Shown: positions 46,041-58,566, numbered from the stretch's first letter. The stretch: DNA of 64,000 nt from Pyrus communis (GCF_963583255.1 NC_084807.1:13601072-13665071), one strand, 5' to 3'. Notes: generated by a model from the sequence alone, not told the origin. Made by a program: numbers and translations.

Positions 46041-48683
46041 TGATGCGAGATTTATACGCACACAAATTAAACCCTCTTTTTGACAATTGTAGTATAAGTA
46101 TAAGTAGGGATCGTTCTGGACCGGGGATTAGGAGGGATTGTTAATCACTTGGATTTGACTTAAAAACGTAAAAACATAATATAAAACACTAAACTAGACT
46201 CAAAGAATGTAAAACTAAACTTTAAAACACTAAAACAAATCAAAAGACTCAAAATGCTTTTAAAAACACAAACTAAAATGCTATACTAAACTCGAAGAAT
46301 TCAAAATTAAAAATAAGAAAGATTAAGACTAAGACTTTAAACGAAATATGGGGGGATTGATTTTGGACGAATTTAAACTAAAATGGATAGATTGTAAAGA
46401 AAACAAATTGTAAATATGAAATTGACGGAAATGAATGGATGGTATGGCTAGCTAAGGGGTTCTTCTCCACACATGTTACACTTGCATAATAAAAAGATTT
46501 CCAATTGCATTTCAATAAATTATGAAACTCATCACCCCGGGTTAATTAGGTCCGCTTAAATTAACCGTCAAGTTTTCCTTAAGTTAATGAATTGGATGAT
46601 TGCATACGACAACCCAAAGCATTCCTCACAAGTTCCCTTCATGAATTGCATAATAGAGAAACAAGCAAGAATCATTAAGCATCATGAAAACTATAAGTGT
46701 TGACGAGGCATTCGTTACTATGATTGCATGAAACTTATGCCAAGAATTCGTTTAACGCGATTGTTTATAAGCAACCTCCACTACTTGTGAATATAAGTTC
46801 ATAACGATTAGGTGAAACTCACTTATATTCTAGCGTCATATTCATGCATGAAAATTAAGCGTTCATTCTCAATAAACATACATAAATAGGATATCAATCA
46901 AATAGTTAAACAAATTGAATTCACAACTTATGAAACGTAATTAAAAGTAATCAAATCAAAATGCAAGCATAAACATATATTTCGAATCCCCCCCTAGCTA
47001 AAGGGGGGTTTAGTTCCTCATACAAAACAAAGAGAATTGAAATTAAACATTGAAATCAAAGAAACGCCTAAACATTCCAACAACTCAAACTTGAATTGTA
47101 TGAACGTTTAGGCCCTCTTCTCTTCCTCTTTATTGTAGCATAAGGTCTAGGGATAATTGGTTTGGGGGATGGAAGTGTGGAATGGAGTGGGGAATTATGG
47201 AAATAGGTGAGGAGTGGTGGAGAAAATGGTGCAGAAAATGGAGAGAAACTCACGGCTAGAGAAGGAATGGAGTGTTTGTGTTGTGGTATCTACAATGGAA
47301 TGAGATGTTTTGAATGATGGGAATGCAAGGGTATTTATAGGAGGAGTGGAGATGTATATGGCTATTTGTTTAAGGTGTTTGTGTGGAGGAATGATGGAGA
47401 ATTGCATGTGGAATGGCTGCAATGATGAAGAATGAAAGCTGAAAAATAAAAGGGAAAGCTGGAAATCTGAAAATGCAAATGGGAATCCTGAAATGCAAAG
47501 GTGGCCACGGTTTTGAGTGTGTTTTGTGTTGGAAATGCATGTGAATGCATGTGAATGTTGTTTGTGTGAAGTGTGTGTGGGTTAAAGAGTGAATGGTGGT
47601 GTAATGATGAAGTGTGATGGCTGAAAAGGTCAAGGGAAATGCATGTGATTGCATGGCAAAGAATTTCAGGATGCATGTGTGTGTTGAATGGTTTCTTGGT
47701 GAGGGATGTGGAGTGGTTGAATGTGGTGCAATGATAATGTTTTGTGGCTGAATTGGTGGTGGAATTATGATGGGAGTGCATATGATTAAAGAGTGGGAGT
47801 GCATGTGGGTGAATGTGAAGGGAATGCATGTGTTGATGACTAGGTTAGTGGGTGGAAATCTGAAAATGGCATAAGGGAATGGGAGCTCACGGTTTTGAGT
47901 TGTTTGTTTGTGTGAAGTGTGTGTGAATGCATGTGAAGATGCTAATAAATAATGCATGTAGGGTTAGGAAATAAAATCATAACTTAAAGGGAGATGATTA
48001 AAGGGTGTTGAAAGGTTTGAAATGCATGTGTTGAATTGGTGGTTGAATGATGAAAGAATAAGTGAATGATTATGATAAGTGTATAAGTGAATGATTATGA
48101 TAAGTGTATGATATGTTAAGTGATAAATGAATGATATATTAAGTGATAAATGAATGATATGTGGTGAGTGATAAGTGAATGGAAGTGATAAGTGATAAGT
48201 GAATGGAAGTGATAAGTGAATGGTTTGATAAGTGAATGATATGATAAGTGAATGCTTATAATAAGTGAATGATATGATAAATGAATGCTTTAAGTGTTTA
48301 AAATAGGGAACAAAGCCCTTCCTTGCATGGCAAGGAAGGGAGACACAAGGAAACACACGACAATGTCCTAAGGTTGCAAGGAATGTTGTTTTTGTGTTCT
48401 AAAATGCGTAGGAGTCTTCAATGATGCTTAAACATGAGGTCTTTTAGGATTTAACTTTCCTACTTCAAGTCTTTAATTTCGTCCATCCTCTTGGCTCCAA
48501 GCATATGATATCCATTCCAATCTCTAATTTGCTCCAAAAGGCTCCAAAAGGCATCCTTTTGCATACCTTGCCCTTAGAACCTGAAAACACACAAAAGAAG
48601 CATAAAGGACTAAAATAACTAGAGAAACATAACGTAAATGCACGAGAACAAGCCATTTAAGTCGCATGAATATGCTCCTATCA
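46041..48683 (-). mobile_element. C: 5' LTR (2643 bp)
   Basis: Same ends, length and content as 38015-40657. A reversed TATA-like box (GTATTTATAGG) is near 47331-47341; repeats of GATAAGTGAATGATA at about 48046-48286. TTAAC follows at 48684-48688. Confidence 0.95.
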
Positions 48684-48688
48684 TTAAC

Positions 48689-49142
48689 CCGGGGCGTTGA
48701 GTTTCATAATTTATCGAAAGACCAACTGAGAATCAATCTTGTATGCAAGTGTAACATGTATGGAGATGAACCCCTTAGCTAGCATTCATCCATAAATTTC
48801 ATCTTTACATTCTGTCTAGTTTATTAACTTGTTTCGTTATTTCAATTTTCGTAAAAACCTCAATCCCCCTTTTGCTTTAATGTTCATTTTAGTTAGAATT
48901 CAATTTAGTTTGTGTTTTTAAAGCATTTTGAGTTTTTGGTTTGTCTTAGTGTTTTAAACTTTAATTTTGCATTCTTTGAGTCTAGTTTAGTGTTTTAAAC
49001 TTTATTTTACGTTTTTGAGTCAGTTTCCAAGAGATTTGCAATCCCTCCTAATCCCCGGTCCAGAACGATCCCTCACTTATCCATTCTACTACAATTGTCA
49101 AACGAGGGTTTAATTTGAGTGTCAAGTATAAAAATCGCATCA
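48689..49142 (+). mobile_element. D: 5' LTR, second part (to U5 end)
   Basis: Resumes at CCGGGGCGTTGAG and ends AAAAATCGCATCA. U5 motif TACTACAA at 49087-49094. The last bases differ from the 3' LTR, which ends AAATTTTCGCATCA. Confidence 0.93.
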
Positions 49143-49147
49143 AATTT

Positions 49148-49165
49148 TGGCGCCGTTGCCGGGGA
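49148..49165 (+). other. D primer-binding site (tRNA-Asp)
   Basis: TGGCGCCGTTGCCGGGGA, five bases after the LTR end, followed by ATTAGCAACTTTGCTAATCC. Confidence 0.95.
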
Positions 49166-49327
49166 TTAGCAACTTTGCTAATCCCTTGGTTCTTTTCTTT
49201 TTTTTTTTTTTTGGTTTAGTTGTTTTCGTTTTAGTTTCTAACTTAGTGTTGTTTTCTTTGTTTGTTGTTACTTTTGATTTTTGATTTAGTTCTCTTTCTT
49301 TGATTTTAGGTACTAGAGAAGTAAGAT

Positions 49328-50662
49328 ATGGATTTTGCTAGCATTCAAGCTCAATTGGCAAATCTTACTTCTAAATTGTCGCCGTATGCCGAAAGAACCA
49401 CAATGCAGAGTGTCCCTACATTTGGTGCTTCATATAGGCAAGGATTTCAAGCCAATCAATGTCCACAAAGAGATTGGAGGGATCATTCAAACTCTATATG
49501 GTGGGAAGATCAACAAGTTCAACGTGAAGCATATTGGCAACCATATGAGGAGTTCTATTCAAGACCTATGCAGCCACCACAACTTCATATGCAATATGCT
49601 CAATTAAATTCAAGTTCGCCAGCAGATTATATTCAAATTCTTAATGAAATAAATTCTTTGGCGCAGGGGTCACAAAATCAAGCCAAGGAGGCTCAACAAG
49701 AAGCATATTGGCAACCATATGAGGAGTTCAATACAACACCTATGCAGCCACCACAACCTCCCCCACAACAATTCCAATCAAGTTCAAGTATGTCCATGGA
49801 TAATGATAAAAATTTTCAATTACTAACCTCTTTGACGCAGGACGAACAAAATCAAGACAAGAAGTTGGGTAAATTGGACGAGCAATTTGGGCAGATTATG
49901 GAGTTCATGAAACAAATTCAAGAGCAAAGTGAACTTTCCAACTCAACTATTGAAAACTCGAAGGAAGATTTTGAAATCCATAATGCTATCACTTTGGGAA
50001 GTGCTATGGAGGTTGGAGCTGACCTAAAAATGTCCAACCATAGCCTAGAAGTGGATGAAGAGCTGCTAATTGAGGAGGAGGAAGAAGACATGCACACGGC
50101 AAGGGTAGAACAACCCTTGCCGCAGCCCCCTAAGCCCTCTAAACCACCCACCACCAGTAAGGACGTCCCAATTTCATGTTATTCTGATGTTATTCCACCC
50201 AATGTCCCTTTTCCTAGCAGGTTTTTGATTCCCAACCAAGAAGAGAGTAAAAAGGACATCGTGGAAGCCTTCCCAAAGGTGCAAAATGCTATTCAAATTC
50301 TTGGTGCAACACAGCAAGTTTTAGATGGTGTTGAATTCTTCAAAGGACTTTGTACACCAAGAAGAATGATTCAAGAGAAGGTAGTGGCTGGAGAAGATGT
50401 AGAAGGCATCAAAGAGGACAAATTTGAAACCACAATTCCCAAGGAAGTTGGATTTTATGACACGGGACAAGTCATAACTTTCGAAGGGGTGTTTATTCTG
50501 GAGTTCATTTTGGAGCACACAGGTAAGCCGCCTCCCCGAATTTCAATTTTCTTTTATACTAACATGTGGTTAATGATTCAGGCACCCAATCTGGAATTTA
50601 AACTATTACCGGATCATTTCAAGTATCACCGCCCATTCAAAGATAAATTCCATGCCGTTTGA
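49328..50662 (+). CDS. D gag-like ORF of the non-autonomous family (444 aa)
   Basis: Same length and architecture as the C ORF. Residues 1-60 come from the Gag region around and after the missing zinc knuckle; two repeated units lie at about 66-121 and 124-180 (EAYWQPYEEF...PMQPPQ); then an acidic EELLIEEEEED block; PNVPFPSRF; KDIVEAFPKVQ; and the pre-RT linker at the end. D has SLTQDEQNQDKK in unit 2 where C has SLAQGSQNQAKE, so in C unit 2 resembles unit 1, a sign of conversion between units. The start ATG follows TTTTAGGTACTAGAGAAGTAAG, 162 nt after the PBS. Confidence 0.82.
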   Translation: MDFASIQAQLANLTSKLSPYAERTTMQSVPTFGASYRQGFQANQCPQRDWRDHSNSIWWEDQQVQREAYWQPYEEFYSRPMQPPQLHMQYAQLNSSSPADYIQILNEINSLAQGSQNQAKEAQQEAYWQPYEEFNTTPMQPPQPPPQQFQSSSSMSMDNDKNFQLLTSLTQDEQNQDKKLGKLDEQFGQIMEFMKQIQEQSELSNSTIENSKEDFEIHNAITLGSAMEVGADLKMSNHSLEVDEELLIEEEEEDMHTARVEQPLPQPPKPSKPPTTSKDVPISCYSDVIPPNVPFPSRFLIPNQEESKKDIVEAFPKVQNAIQILGATQQVLDGVEFFKGLCTPRRMIQEKVVAGEDVEGIKEDKFETTIPKEVGFYDTGQVITFEGVFILEFILEHTGKPPPRISIFFYTNMWLMIQAPNLEFKLLPDHFKYHRPFKDKFHAV

Positions 50663-50752
50663 TTTTATTTATGTAAAAAAAAAAAATAAAAAAAATAAAA
50701 AAAATAAAAAAAAATTGAAAGAAAGATACTAAACATGGAGAAAGGTGGAGCT

Positions 50753-51424
50753 TCACAAAGGTTGTTTACGTGAAGCCCCACTACGAGGCGCAGAAGCGGA
50801 AGGCGCAGAAGCGGGAGGCATTGAAGCGGGAGGCATCGAAGCGGATGGCATCGGAGCGGGAGGCATCGGAGCTAGAGCATTCCAGGCCTCAATACTTGGC
50901 CAAATGCTGGATGACCCAGGAAAAAGGTGCCTCTGGAGACAAGCCGCAAGCCTTTGACGGTCACTGTGAATTCGACCCTCAGATTCTTGCAGCTCATCAA
51001 GCTTCCTCTTCATGCCCGACGAATAGTTATTTGCAAGCACATGCAAACTTCTATTCTCGTACTTAAGCTGCTGGATCTCTTGCTTAAGTCTTTCCACCTC
51101 TGCCATCAACGATTCCACCTGACGAGAGCGGGCAAGCAGGCGTAGGCCCATGTTGGACACAGAGCTCGCACACTGAACACTAAGTGCGAGGGACTCTTGA
51201 ACGGCCAACTCATCAGACCGTCCTGACAGCAGCCTACTATCTTTTGGAGTGAGGAGGTTCCTAGCTACTATTGTAGCTGTTGTGGCGTCCTGCATCACAG
51301 AGTCTTCACCTGAAAGAGGACCGTTAGAAGATAAAAAAGAAGGGTGCCATACGTTACCTTGACGCGGCGCGCCCGTATCACTGCTAAGGCTCAATTCCAA
51401 GCTAAGGTTCGATGAGTTTGCCAT
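50753..51424 (-). CDS. EAR-motif coiled-coil accessory protein, D copy (223 aa)
   Basis: Antisense to D. NLSLELSLSSDTGAPRQGN at the N-terminus as in F and B, coiled coil with LKQEIQQLKYENRSL, tail APMPPAPMPSASMPPASMPP. ATG at 51422-51424 (minus). Ends 90 bp from the gag-like stop, across an A-rich stretch with AATAAA-like repeats readable on the plus strand, so the two genes converge. Confidence 0.8.
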   Translation of the reverse strand: MANSSNLSLELSLSSDTGAPRQGNVWHPSFLSSNGPLSGEDSVMQDATTATIVARNLLTPKDSRLLSGRSDELAVQESLALSVQCASSVSNMGLRLLARSRQVESLMAEVERLKQEIQQLKYENRSLHVLANNYSSGMKRKLDELQESEGRIHSDRQRLAACLQRHLFPGSSSIWPSIEAWNALAPMPPAPMPSASMPPASMPPASAPSASAPRSGASRKQPL

Positions 51425-51960
51425 TTTTTTCAAAAGTGTTCAAAGAGAAGGAGTGGATGGAGTTAATTTTCGAAGGGCCGGAGACAATTTTCAAGAATGG
51501 GAGTTCTTCAGAGTGTGTATGTTGGCGGTGATCGATAGCTCTATAAAAAGCCAAGGTGACGCGTCCACCGATTCAAAGAGCCGGATTTTCCGGCGTAATT
51601 TAGGCGACGCGTTCTCGGCTTTTCAGAAGACGCGTTCAACTTTGTCAAAAGATTTCTGACAAAGCTGAAAACACGTGGAGGCCATCATCGCAACTACACA
51701 TCTTTAGCCGACAAGCGCAAAGTTCGGCGACGCTTTCTCTGCTTTTCAGAAAACGCGTGCAGCTTTGTCAAAAGGAGCCACATCTGCACTACCACGTGTC
51801 GTTCAGAAAGCGAAGGGGCGTCGTTCAGAAATCGAAGGGGCGCCTGCTCAGAAATCGAAGAGGCGCCACTATTTCAAAAAGCCAGAGTTGCGGGATCAAA
51901 ACGTTTGTCGACAAAGGTAAAAAATACCACCACTTGCTATTATCTCTATATATGTCGACC
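51425..51960 (-). promoter_or_regulatory. Promoter region of the D antisense gene
   Basis: On the minus strand: TATA box (CTATAAAAAG on plus at 51541-51550) 117 bp before the ATG, G-boxes CACGTG at 51672-51677 and 51793-51798, and CGAAGGGGCG-type tandem units over 51805-51870 (one unit fewer than in E and C). Confidence 0.6.
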
Positions 51961-54556
51961 TTCGTCTTTTATGGCAGGGCAAACCTGAAGAAAATGCCCA
52001 ACTCTCCCTCACCTCTGAGGGCGCACTCCCAGCAAAGCCTTTCAAAATACTCAATTCTTTCTTCTTCCCCAAAGATGATACCAGATGCCTGGAGTACATA
52101 TGACCCAGGAGGAAACGGCGGATTGAAGCATGTGCTGATTCATTCACCGCTTCTTCAAAGCAAAGGTATCTCATATCATCAAGGTCAAAAGCAAAAGTAT
52201 CTCATATCATGCTCTTTCCCTGTCTTTTTCTTTGTCCTTGTTCTTACTCGCATGGCAAAGTAAAAGAAGCAATCAGCCGGCACTTGGAGTCAGTCTTCCG
52301 ATCTGGAGCCAACTGCCTGGAATCTATTCCTGATTGCTTACCTAGCGTTGCTCTCGAGTAGTCATCTTCAACGGTTGATACACTTCCGGAGAAGGGACCA
52401 CTTCTGCAAAGGGGAGCGAGTAAGGCAAGTGAAAATGATACATTGAAGCATGTGGAGACAAACATAGGCTGAGTTATCCTCCAACCCTTTTCAATACGAA
52501 TTGGAAAGATTGAACAAAGAAACAGACCAAAAGGGTAAGCTCAGACCTTCGGGGGAGACCAAAGGAACCATCCTGCTGCCCAGTTCAAGAAGTAGCACAA
52601 AGGAAAATCAACGATGGGCAGAAACCAGTTCAAGAGTAAGCCTGTGGAATCACAAAGATCAAAAGCCTCAATGCAATTACCAAGGAGAAGATGGAATTTA
52701 CACTCTATAACCAGATTTGCATCTCTAAACTCTTCTCTTTGTTAATTACATTATGCCATGTTTAGTATGTTTAAGTGCTTTTTATGTATTTACTTATGCT
52801 TTGTGTGAATCTATGCTTAAAACATTGAGGACAATGTTTGATTTAAGTGTGGGGGGGTAACTAATGTTGTTAATGCAAATTCGTGGGATTTTATCACCCA
52901 TAACTTCAAATGTTGTTCCTTGCTGTTTTAAGGTGTTTTTAAATTGTTTTAGAGTGTTTTAGTGTGTTTTGACTTAAAAATTCGAAAATCCCATAAAAAT
53001 TTGAAAAATTGTCTTGAAAAACCCAAAAAGAGTTGTTTTAAAGTTGTTTTTGTGTGTTTGTGTCGTAGGTCACCTTCCAACACAATGATAAGGATTTGGT
53101 TTGTAATTGCATGACTGTTAAAAAGAGTTATAAACATGGAGAAAAGTTTGATTTACTCTTGGTATATGCTTAGTTATGGTTATAATGTATGACTTCACAT
53201 GCAATCATAAAAGAAAAAAATTCGTTTTTGTAACATGCTTGAAAGAAGGAACTCAAACAAACGCTACAACCCTGAGAGACTTGAGCCTATAACGTTCTTT
53301 GGAGAGTATAATCTGTGATTTCTTGTTTTCTAAAGTCGTTGCATGATCTCATTATTCTTTGCTTGGTTACTACTTAGAAGGCGTTTGATCATATAGTTCC
53401 AAATGCTAGAACTCATGCCCATTTCATTCAAAGCATGTTATTGATTTGCATAACATATATCAAGATGAAGTTGTGTAGTTGCCACCATAGCCAAATAGCC
53501 TCACTTCCCATATTTCGTATTTGTTGTAAGTTTTAACCCCGTTGAGCCTTGTTTAGCCTCTATTCTTTGTTTACCCATATTTTCCTCACCTAGCCTAGTT
53601 TAGGACAATCCACACCCTTGTTCTTAAAAGATAGTGAGCATGACTTAAATGAATTCCTTTTGAGTTACATTATGCAAGAAAATGAGTGTGGGGGAAGGAA
53701 TGCTTGTTCTTAAGTATGTTTGAGATTCAAAAGAAAAGAAAGATAGAAAGAAAAAAAAAAAAAGAAAAAAAAAAGAGAGCTTGAAAAAAAAAAATGAAAG
53801 AATGAGTGATTGAAGAAAGGGTCCAAAAAGTGAATATGGCCCTAAGTTTTGTGTGACTTTCCCTTGGGTGTTCAAAGTTGACTTCTGCGTTCTTAAGGGA
53901 ATTCTAAGTGCCTGATTCAATACTTTGCTCACTATTGCTTTAAGAATGTTTGTTTATCCTTCACCTTTCATTGTTAGCCAATACCCTAGCCCCGTTACAA
54001 CCCTTGACTTCTATCTTGAGTGTTATGTATTTCAATTGTGGAGTTTGAACTTGGTATGAGCTTTTGGTGTCACTGGTTCTCGCGTCTAAGTAGTAGCATT
54101 CCATTCATGAGATCATATCTAAACATGCTTATTAACTCCAGAAATTGCTTCCTTTGAAATACATATATGTGAGTGTTCGTTTTTATGTTTACATCAATCT
54201 TCTCACATATAACTAGTTTAGGGTGTGTAGTCAGAAAATCTGAGTGAAAACTGAGTGCATATCTTGTAAGGATTTGAGCAAATTCTCTAAGGCATGTTAC
54301 TACATTCAAAATATAGTTTTAAATGCTTAATTGTGAATTAGTATGTGGTGACTATGATTAAGTATGTACTTAAGTGTAAAGATAACCAAAATCTGTGGGA
54401 ATGATGATTTTTAACGTGTCATGTGCATTGGAAATCCCTAAGACGGTTGTTGGAAGGTTTAGGTTGTGTTTTACTTGTTTTGTTTCGTTTGGTTTTGTTC
54501 TGTTTTTTTCTTTCTGTTTTGCTCGAGGACTAGCAAAAGATAAGTGTGGGGGTATT
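51961..54556 (+). mobile_element. D: non-coding 3' internal region and PPT
   Basis: Contains the module with repeated TATCTCATATCA, the CATTGAGGACAATG plus AAGTGTGGGGGGG motif (52845-52857), GAGTGTGGGGGAAGG near 53684, an A/G-rich tract at 53730-53800, and the terminal PPT GATAAGTGTGGGGGTATT ending at 54556. No credible coding frame. Confidence 0.85.
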
Positions 54557-56844
54557 TGATAGGAGCATATTCATGCGACTTAAATGGCTTGTTCTCGTGC
54601 ATTTACGTTATGTTTCTTTAGTTATTTTAGTACTTTAAGCTATTTTCGTGTGTTTGTAGGCCAAAAGGGCTAAAGGAGCAAAAAGATGCATTTTGGAGAC
54701 GTTTGGAGCACTTTTGGGCTAAGGATGGAAAGCTTATGCTTGGAGCCAAAGTGTTGGACGAAATTGAAAACCTAATTGAAGACCAAAGTGTTGGAACCTT
54801 GTTCCCTTTAGTTTTAGGATATTTAAACCTTTCCTATATCCTTAGTCGTGCATAACATTCCAACATTCCACTCCTTCATTCACCACTTATCATATCATAC
54901 ACTTATCTTATCATCACCACATATCATTCATTTATTACTTATCATATCATTCATTCATCTACATATCAATAACCACTTATCATTCATTTATTACTTATCA
55001 TATCATTCATTCATCTACATATCAATAACCACTTATCTTATCACTCAACATATCATTCATTTATCACTCAACATATCATTCACTTATCACTTATCTTATC
55101 ATTCACTTACCACTCAACATATCACTCAACATATCATACACTTATCACTCAACACACTTCACACAAACAACATCCACATGCATTCATCATAATTCACCCT
55201 AGCTACCACCATTCACACACACATGCACTTATTCTTTCATCATTGCACCACCATTCACCATTCACACACACATGCACTTACTCCTTCATCATTACACCAC
55301 CTTCTCCATCTTTATTCCACATGCATTCATCATAATTCACCCTAGCTACCACCATTCACACACACATGCACTTATTCTTTCATCATTGCACCACCATTCA
55401 CCATTCACACACACATGCACTTACTCTTTCATCATTGCACCACCATTCACACACACATGCACTTACTCTTTCATCATTGCACCACCAATTCAACACATGC
55501 ATTCACACACCAACAACCTAGCTCTTTTTCCATCATTATTTCATCCACATGCACTCTCAATCATAACAACCACATTCACTCTTAAACAATCAATCACATA
55601 TTCTCCCATTCCCCCTATAAAAACCCATGCATTCATACACAAAAATCACATCTCATTCACAACACAACACCCCTCAAACACTTCCATTCTTTCTTTGCCG
55701 TGAGTCCCCTTAGAATCCAAAACCATCTTTCCATTTCCACCACTTCCCAACCCTCCAAACCACTCCTCTACCATTTCCATAATCCCCCAAACCTCACCTT
55801 AGACCTTGTGCTACAACAACGAGGAAGATAAGAGGGCCTAAACGTTCATACAATTCAAGTTTGAGTTGTTGGAATGTTTAGGTGTTTCTTTGATTTCAAA
55901 GTTATGAGGAAATAAACCCCCCCTTTAGCTAGGGGGTGATTCGAAATAAATGTTTATACTTGCATTTTGATTTGATTACCTTTCGTTGGAATTTCATAAG
56001 TTTTGAATTCAATTTGTTTAACCGTTTGATTGATAACTTATTTATGAATGTTTATTAAGAATGCGCGCTTAATTTTCATGCATAAATATGACGCTAGAAT
56101 ATAAGTGAATTTCACCTAATCGTTATGAACTTATATTCACAAGTAGTGGAGGTTGCTTATAAACAATCGCGTTAAACGAATTCTTGGCATAAGTTTCATG
56201 CTTATTCCATAGTAACGAATGCCTCGTCAACACTTATAGTTTTCATAATGCTTAATGATCTTTGATTGTATCTTTATTGTGCTTTTCACGTAAAGGACTT
56301 TTGGAGAATGTGGTGAATTGCGTTGCGCTAACCCATCCAATTCATTAACTTAAGGAGAACTTGACGGTTAATTTAAGCGGACCTAATTAACCCGGGGCGT
56401 TGAGTTTCATAATTTATCGAAAGACCAACTGAGAATCAATCTTGTATGCAAGTGTAACATGTATGGAGATGAACCCCTTAGCTAGCATTCATCCATAAAT
56501 TTCATCTTTACATTCTGTCTAGTTTATTAACTTGTTTCGTTATTTCAATTTTCGTAAAAACCTCAATCCCCCTTTTGCTTTAATGTTCATTTTAGTTAGA
56601 ATTCAATTTAGTTTGTGTTTTTAAAGCATTTTGAGTTTTTGGTTTGTCTTAGTGTTTTAAACTTTAATTTTGCATTCTTTGAGTCTAGTTTAGTGTTTTA
56701 AACTTTATTTTACGTTTTTGAGTCAGTTTCCAAGAGATTTGCAATCCCTCCTAATCCCCGGTCCAGAACGATCCCTCACTTATCCATTCTACTACAATTG
56801 TCAAACGAGGGTTTAATTTGAGTGTCAAGTAAATTTTCGCATCA
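54557..56844 (+). mobile_element. D: 3' LTR (2288 bp)
   Basis: Starts TGATAGGAGC after the PPT and ends TTTTCGCATCA; followed by GTCAT (56845-56849). TATA box at 55616-55623. Being uninterrupted, it shows what the 5' LTR looked like before C inserted. Confidence 0.95.
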
Positions 56845-56849
56845 GTCAT

Positions 56850-57929
56850 TTTGGCACACAACGCACTGCCCTCAAGGTTTTAGAGTGTGGTTTTTATTGG
56901 CCGACTATATTTAGGGATGCTAGAACCTTTTGTATGTCTTGTGATCGTTGCCAACGAATGGGTAACATAGGTACCAAGGACCAAATGCCGCAAACCCCTG
57001 TCTTTAATGTTGAAATTTTTGATGGTTGGGGCATTGATTTCATGGGCCCTTTCCCTCCATCTTATGGTTTCACTTATATCTTGCTTGCCGTTGATTATGT
57101 TTCTAAATGGGTGGAAGCAAAAGCCACCCGTACTAACGATTCTAAGGTGGTTGCAGATTTCGTGAAAACTAACATTTTTGCTAGGTTTGGAATGCCGAGG
57201 GTAATCATAAGTGATGGAGGGTCTCACTTTTGCAATCGGACCATTGAGGCGTTGCTAAGAAAGTACCATGTCAACCATAAGGTCTCCACACCTTACCATC
57301 CTCAAACAAATGGCCAAGCCGAGGTGTCTAACCGAGAAATTAAACAAATTTTGGAGAAGACCGTTGGACCAACAAGGAGGGATTGGAGCTTACGTTTAGA
57401 TGATGCACTGTGGGCATATCGTACGGCATACAAAACACCCATTGGGATGTCACCTTTTCGGCTCGTCTATGGTAAGCCATGTCATTTGCCCGTAGAGTTA
57501 GAGCACAAGGCACATTGGGCCGTGAAGATTTTCAACATGGACATAGATGCAGCGGGAGTTCATAGGAAGCTCCAATTGAATGAACTTGAGGAGATTCGGA
57601 ATGAAGCCTATGAGAATGCCCGGATGTACAAAGCCAAGACCAAAGCATTCCATGATAAAATGATTCGAACCAAGACCTTCACAGTTGGGCAGAAAGTGTT
57701 ACTTTTCAACTCTCGCCTACGTTTGTTTCCTGGTAAGTTGCGTTCTAAATGGATTGGCCCGTTTGTTGTTACTAATGTTTTCCCTCATGGTGCAGTGCAA
57801 ATCAAAAGTTCAAGGACGCAGCAAGAATTCAAAGTGAATGGGCATCGATTGAAGCCCTACTACGAGATGTTTGAGGAGCATGTCGTGGAAGAGGTACCCT
57901 TCCATGCCGTGGAACCTAGTCAAGCTTAA
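56850..57929 (+). pseudogene. gag-pol: B gag-pol, 3' part (integrase)
   Basis: Continues the B frame directly after the GTCAT duplication: 359 codons and a TAA. It holds the CC half of the integrase zinc finger (CMSCDRC), the catalytic motifs [19 protein letters not shown] and [12 protein letters not shown], and the C-terminal GPFVVTN stretch. All DDE residues are present. On its own it has only an internal ATG (56934) and no promoter, so it is probably not expressed. Very close to F 16907-17985. Confidence 0.95.
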
Positions 57930-58566
57930 ACGGAGGTACCGTCCGGCTGCAAGACGTAAAAGAAAGCGCTTCGTGGGAGGCAACCCATGCATCCGAATAG
58001 AGAAGAACTTGGAAACCCCTTTAAGAGACTTATTTTTATTCCTTTCTTTTTCTTTACTGCCTTTACTTTGCTTTCTTTCTCGTATTTGTTTATTTGCTTG
58101 CTCTGTTGTGACTTTCTGCTTAAAACATTGAGGACAAAGTTTGATTTAAGTGTGGGGGGGTAAACAATTTGTATTTGCATGAATTTCGTGGGATTTATTC
58201 ACCTTTCACTTAGAATGTGGTTTCTTGCTGTTTTAAGCGTTTTTAGAGTGTTTTAGTGTGTTTTATAGTGTCTTGGTATAAAACTCCGAAAATTTGATAA
58301 AAATTTAAAAAAAAAAAAAAAATGGGATTTATTCACCTTTCACTTAGAATGTGGTTTCTTGCTGTTTTAAGCGTTTTTAGAGTGTTTTAGTGTGTTTTAT
58401 AGTGTCTTGGTATAAAACTCCGAAAATTTGATAAAAATTTAAAAAAAAAAAAAAAATGGGATTTATTCACCTTTCACTTAGAATGTGGTTTCTTGCTGTT
58501 TTAAGCGTTTTTAGAGTGTTTTAGTGTGTTTTATAGTGTCTTGGTATAAAACTCCGAAAATTTGAT

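Larger units (their letters stand above)
38015..48683 (-). mobile_element. Element C: complete non-autonomous LTR element in D 5' LTR
   Basis: 10,669 bp: 3' LTR 38015-40657, PPT 40658-40675, non-coding region, antisense gene, gag-like ORF, PBS 46018-46035, 5' LTR 46041-48683. Flanked by TTAAC at 38010-38014 and 48684-48688. Both LTRs are 2643 bp; comparing them by eye I found one difference (GATATGTTAAG near 40129 against GATATATTAAG near 48134). It is the youngest insertion in the window and the innermost of seven nested layers. Confidence 0.95.
36180..56844 (+). mobile_element. Element D: complete non-autonomous LTR element in B pol
   Basis: 5' LTR 36180-38014 plus 48689-49142 (split by C), PBS 49148-49165, gag-like ORF, antisense gene, 3' region, PPT, 3' LTR 54557-56844. 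Flanked by GTCAT at 36175-36179 and 56845-56849. Without C and its extra target copy it is about 10.0 kb. The LTRs (2289 and 2288 bp) differ at only a few sites, such as TTTAATTT/TTTGATTT and the last 16 bases. It lacks protease, RT, RNase H and integrase, so it was moved by enzymes supplied in trans. Confidence 0.94.
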
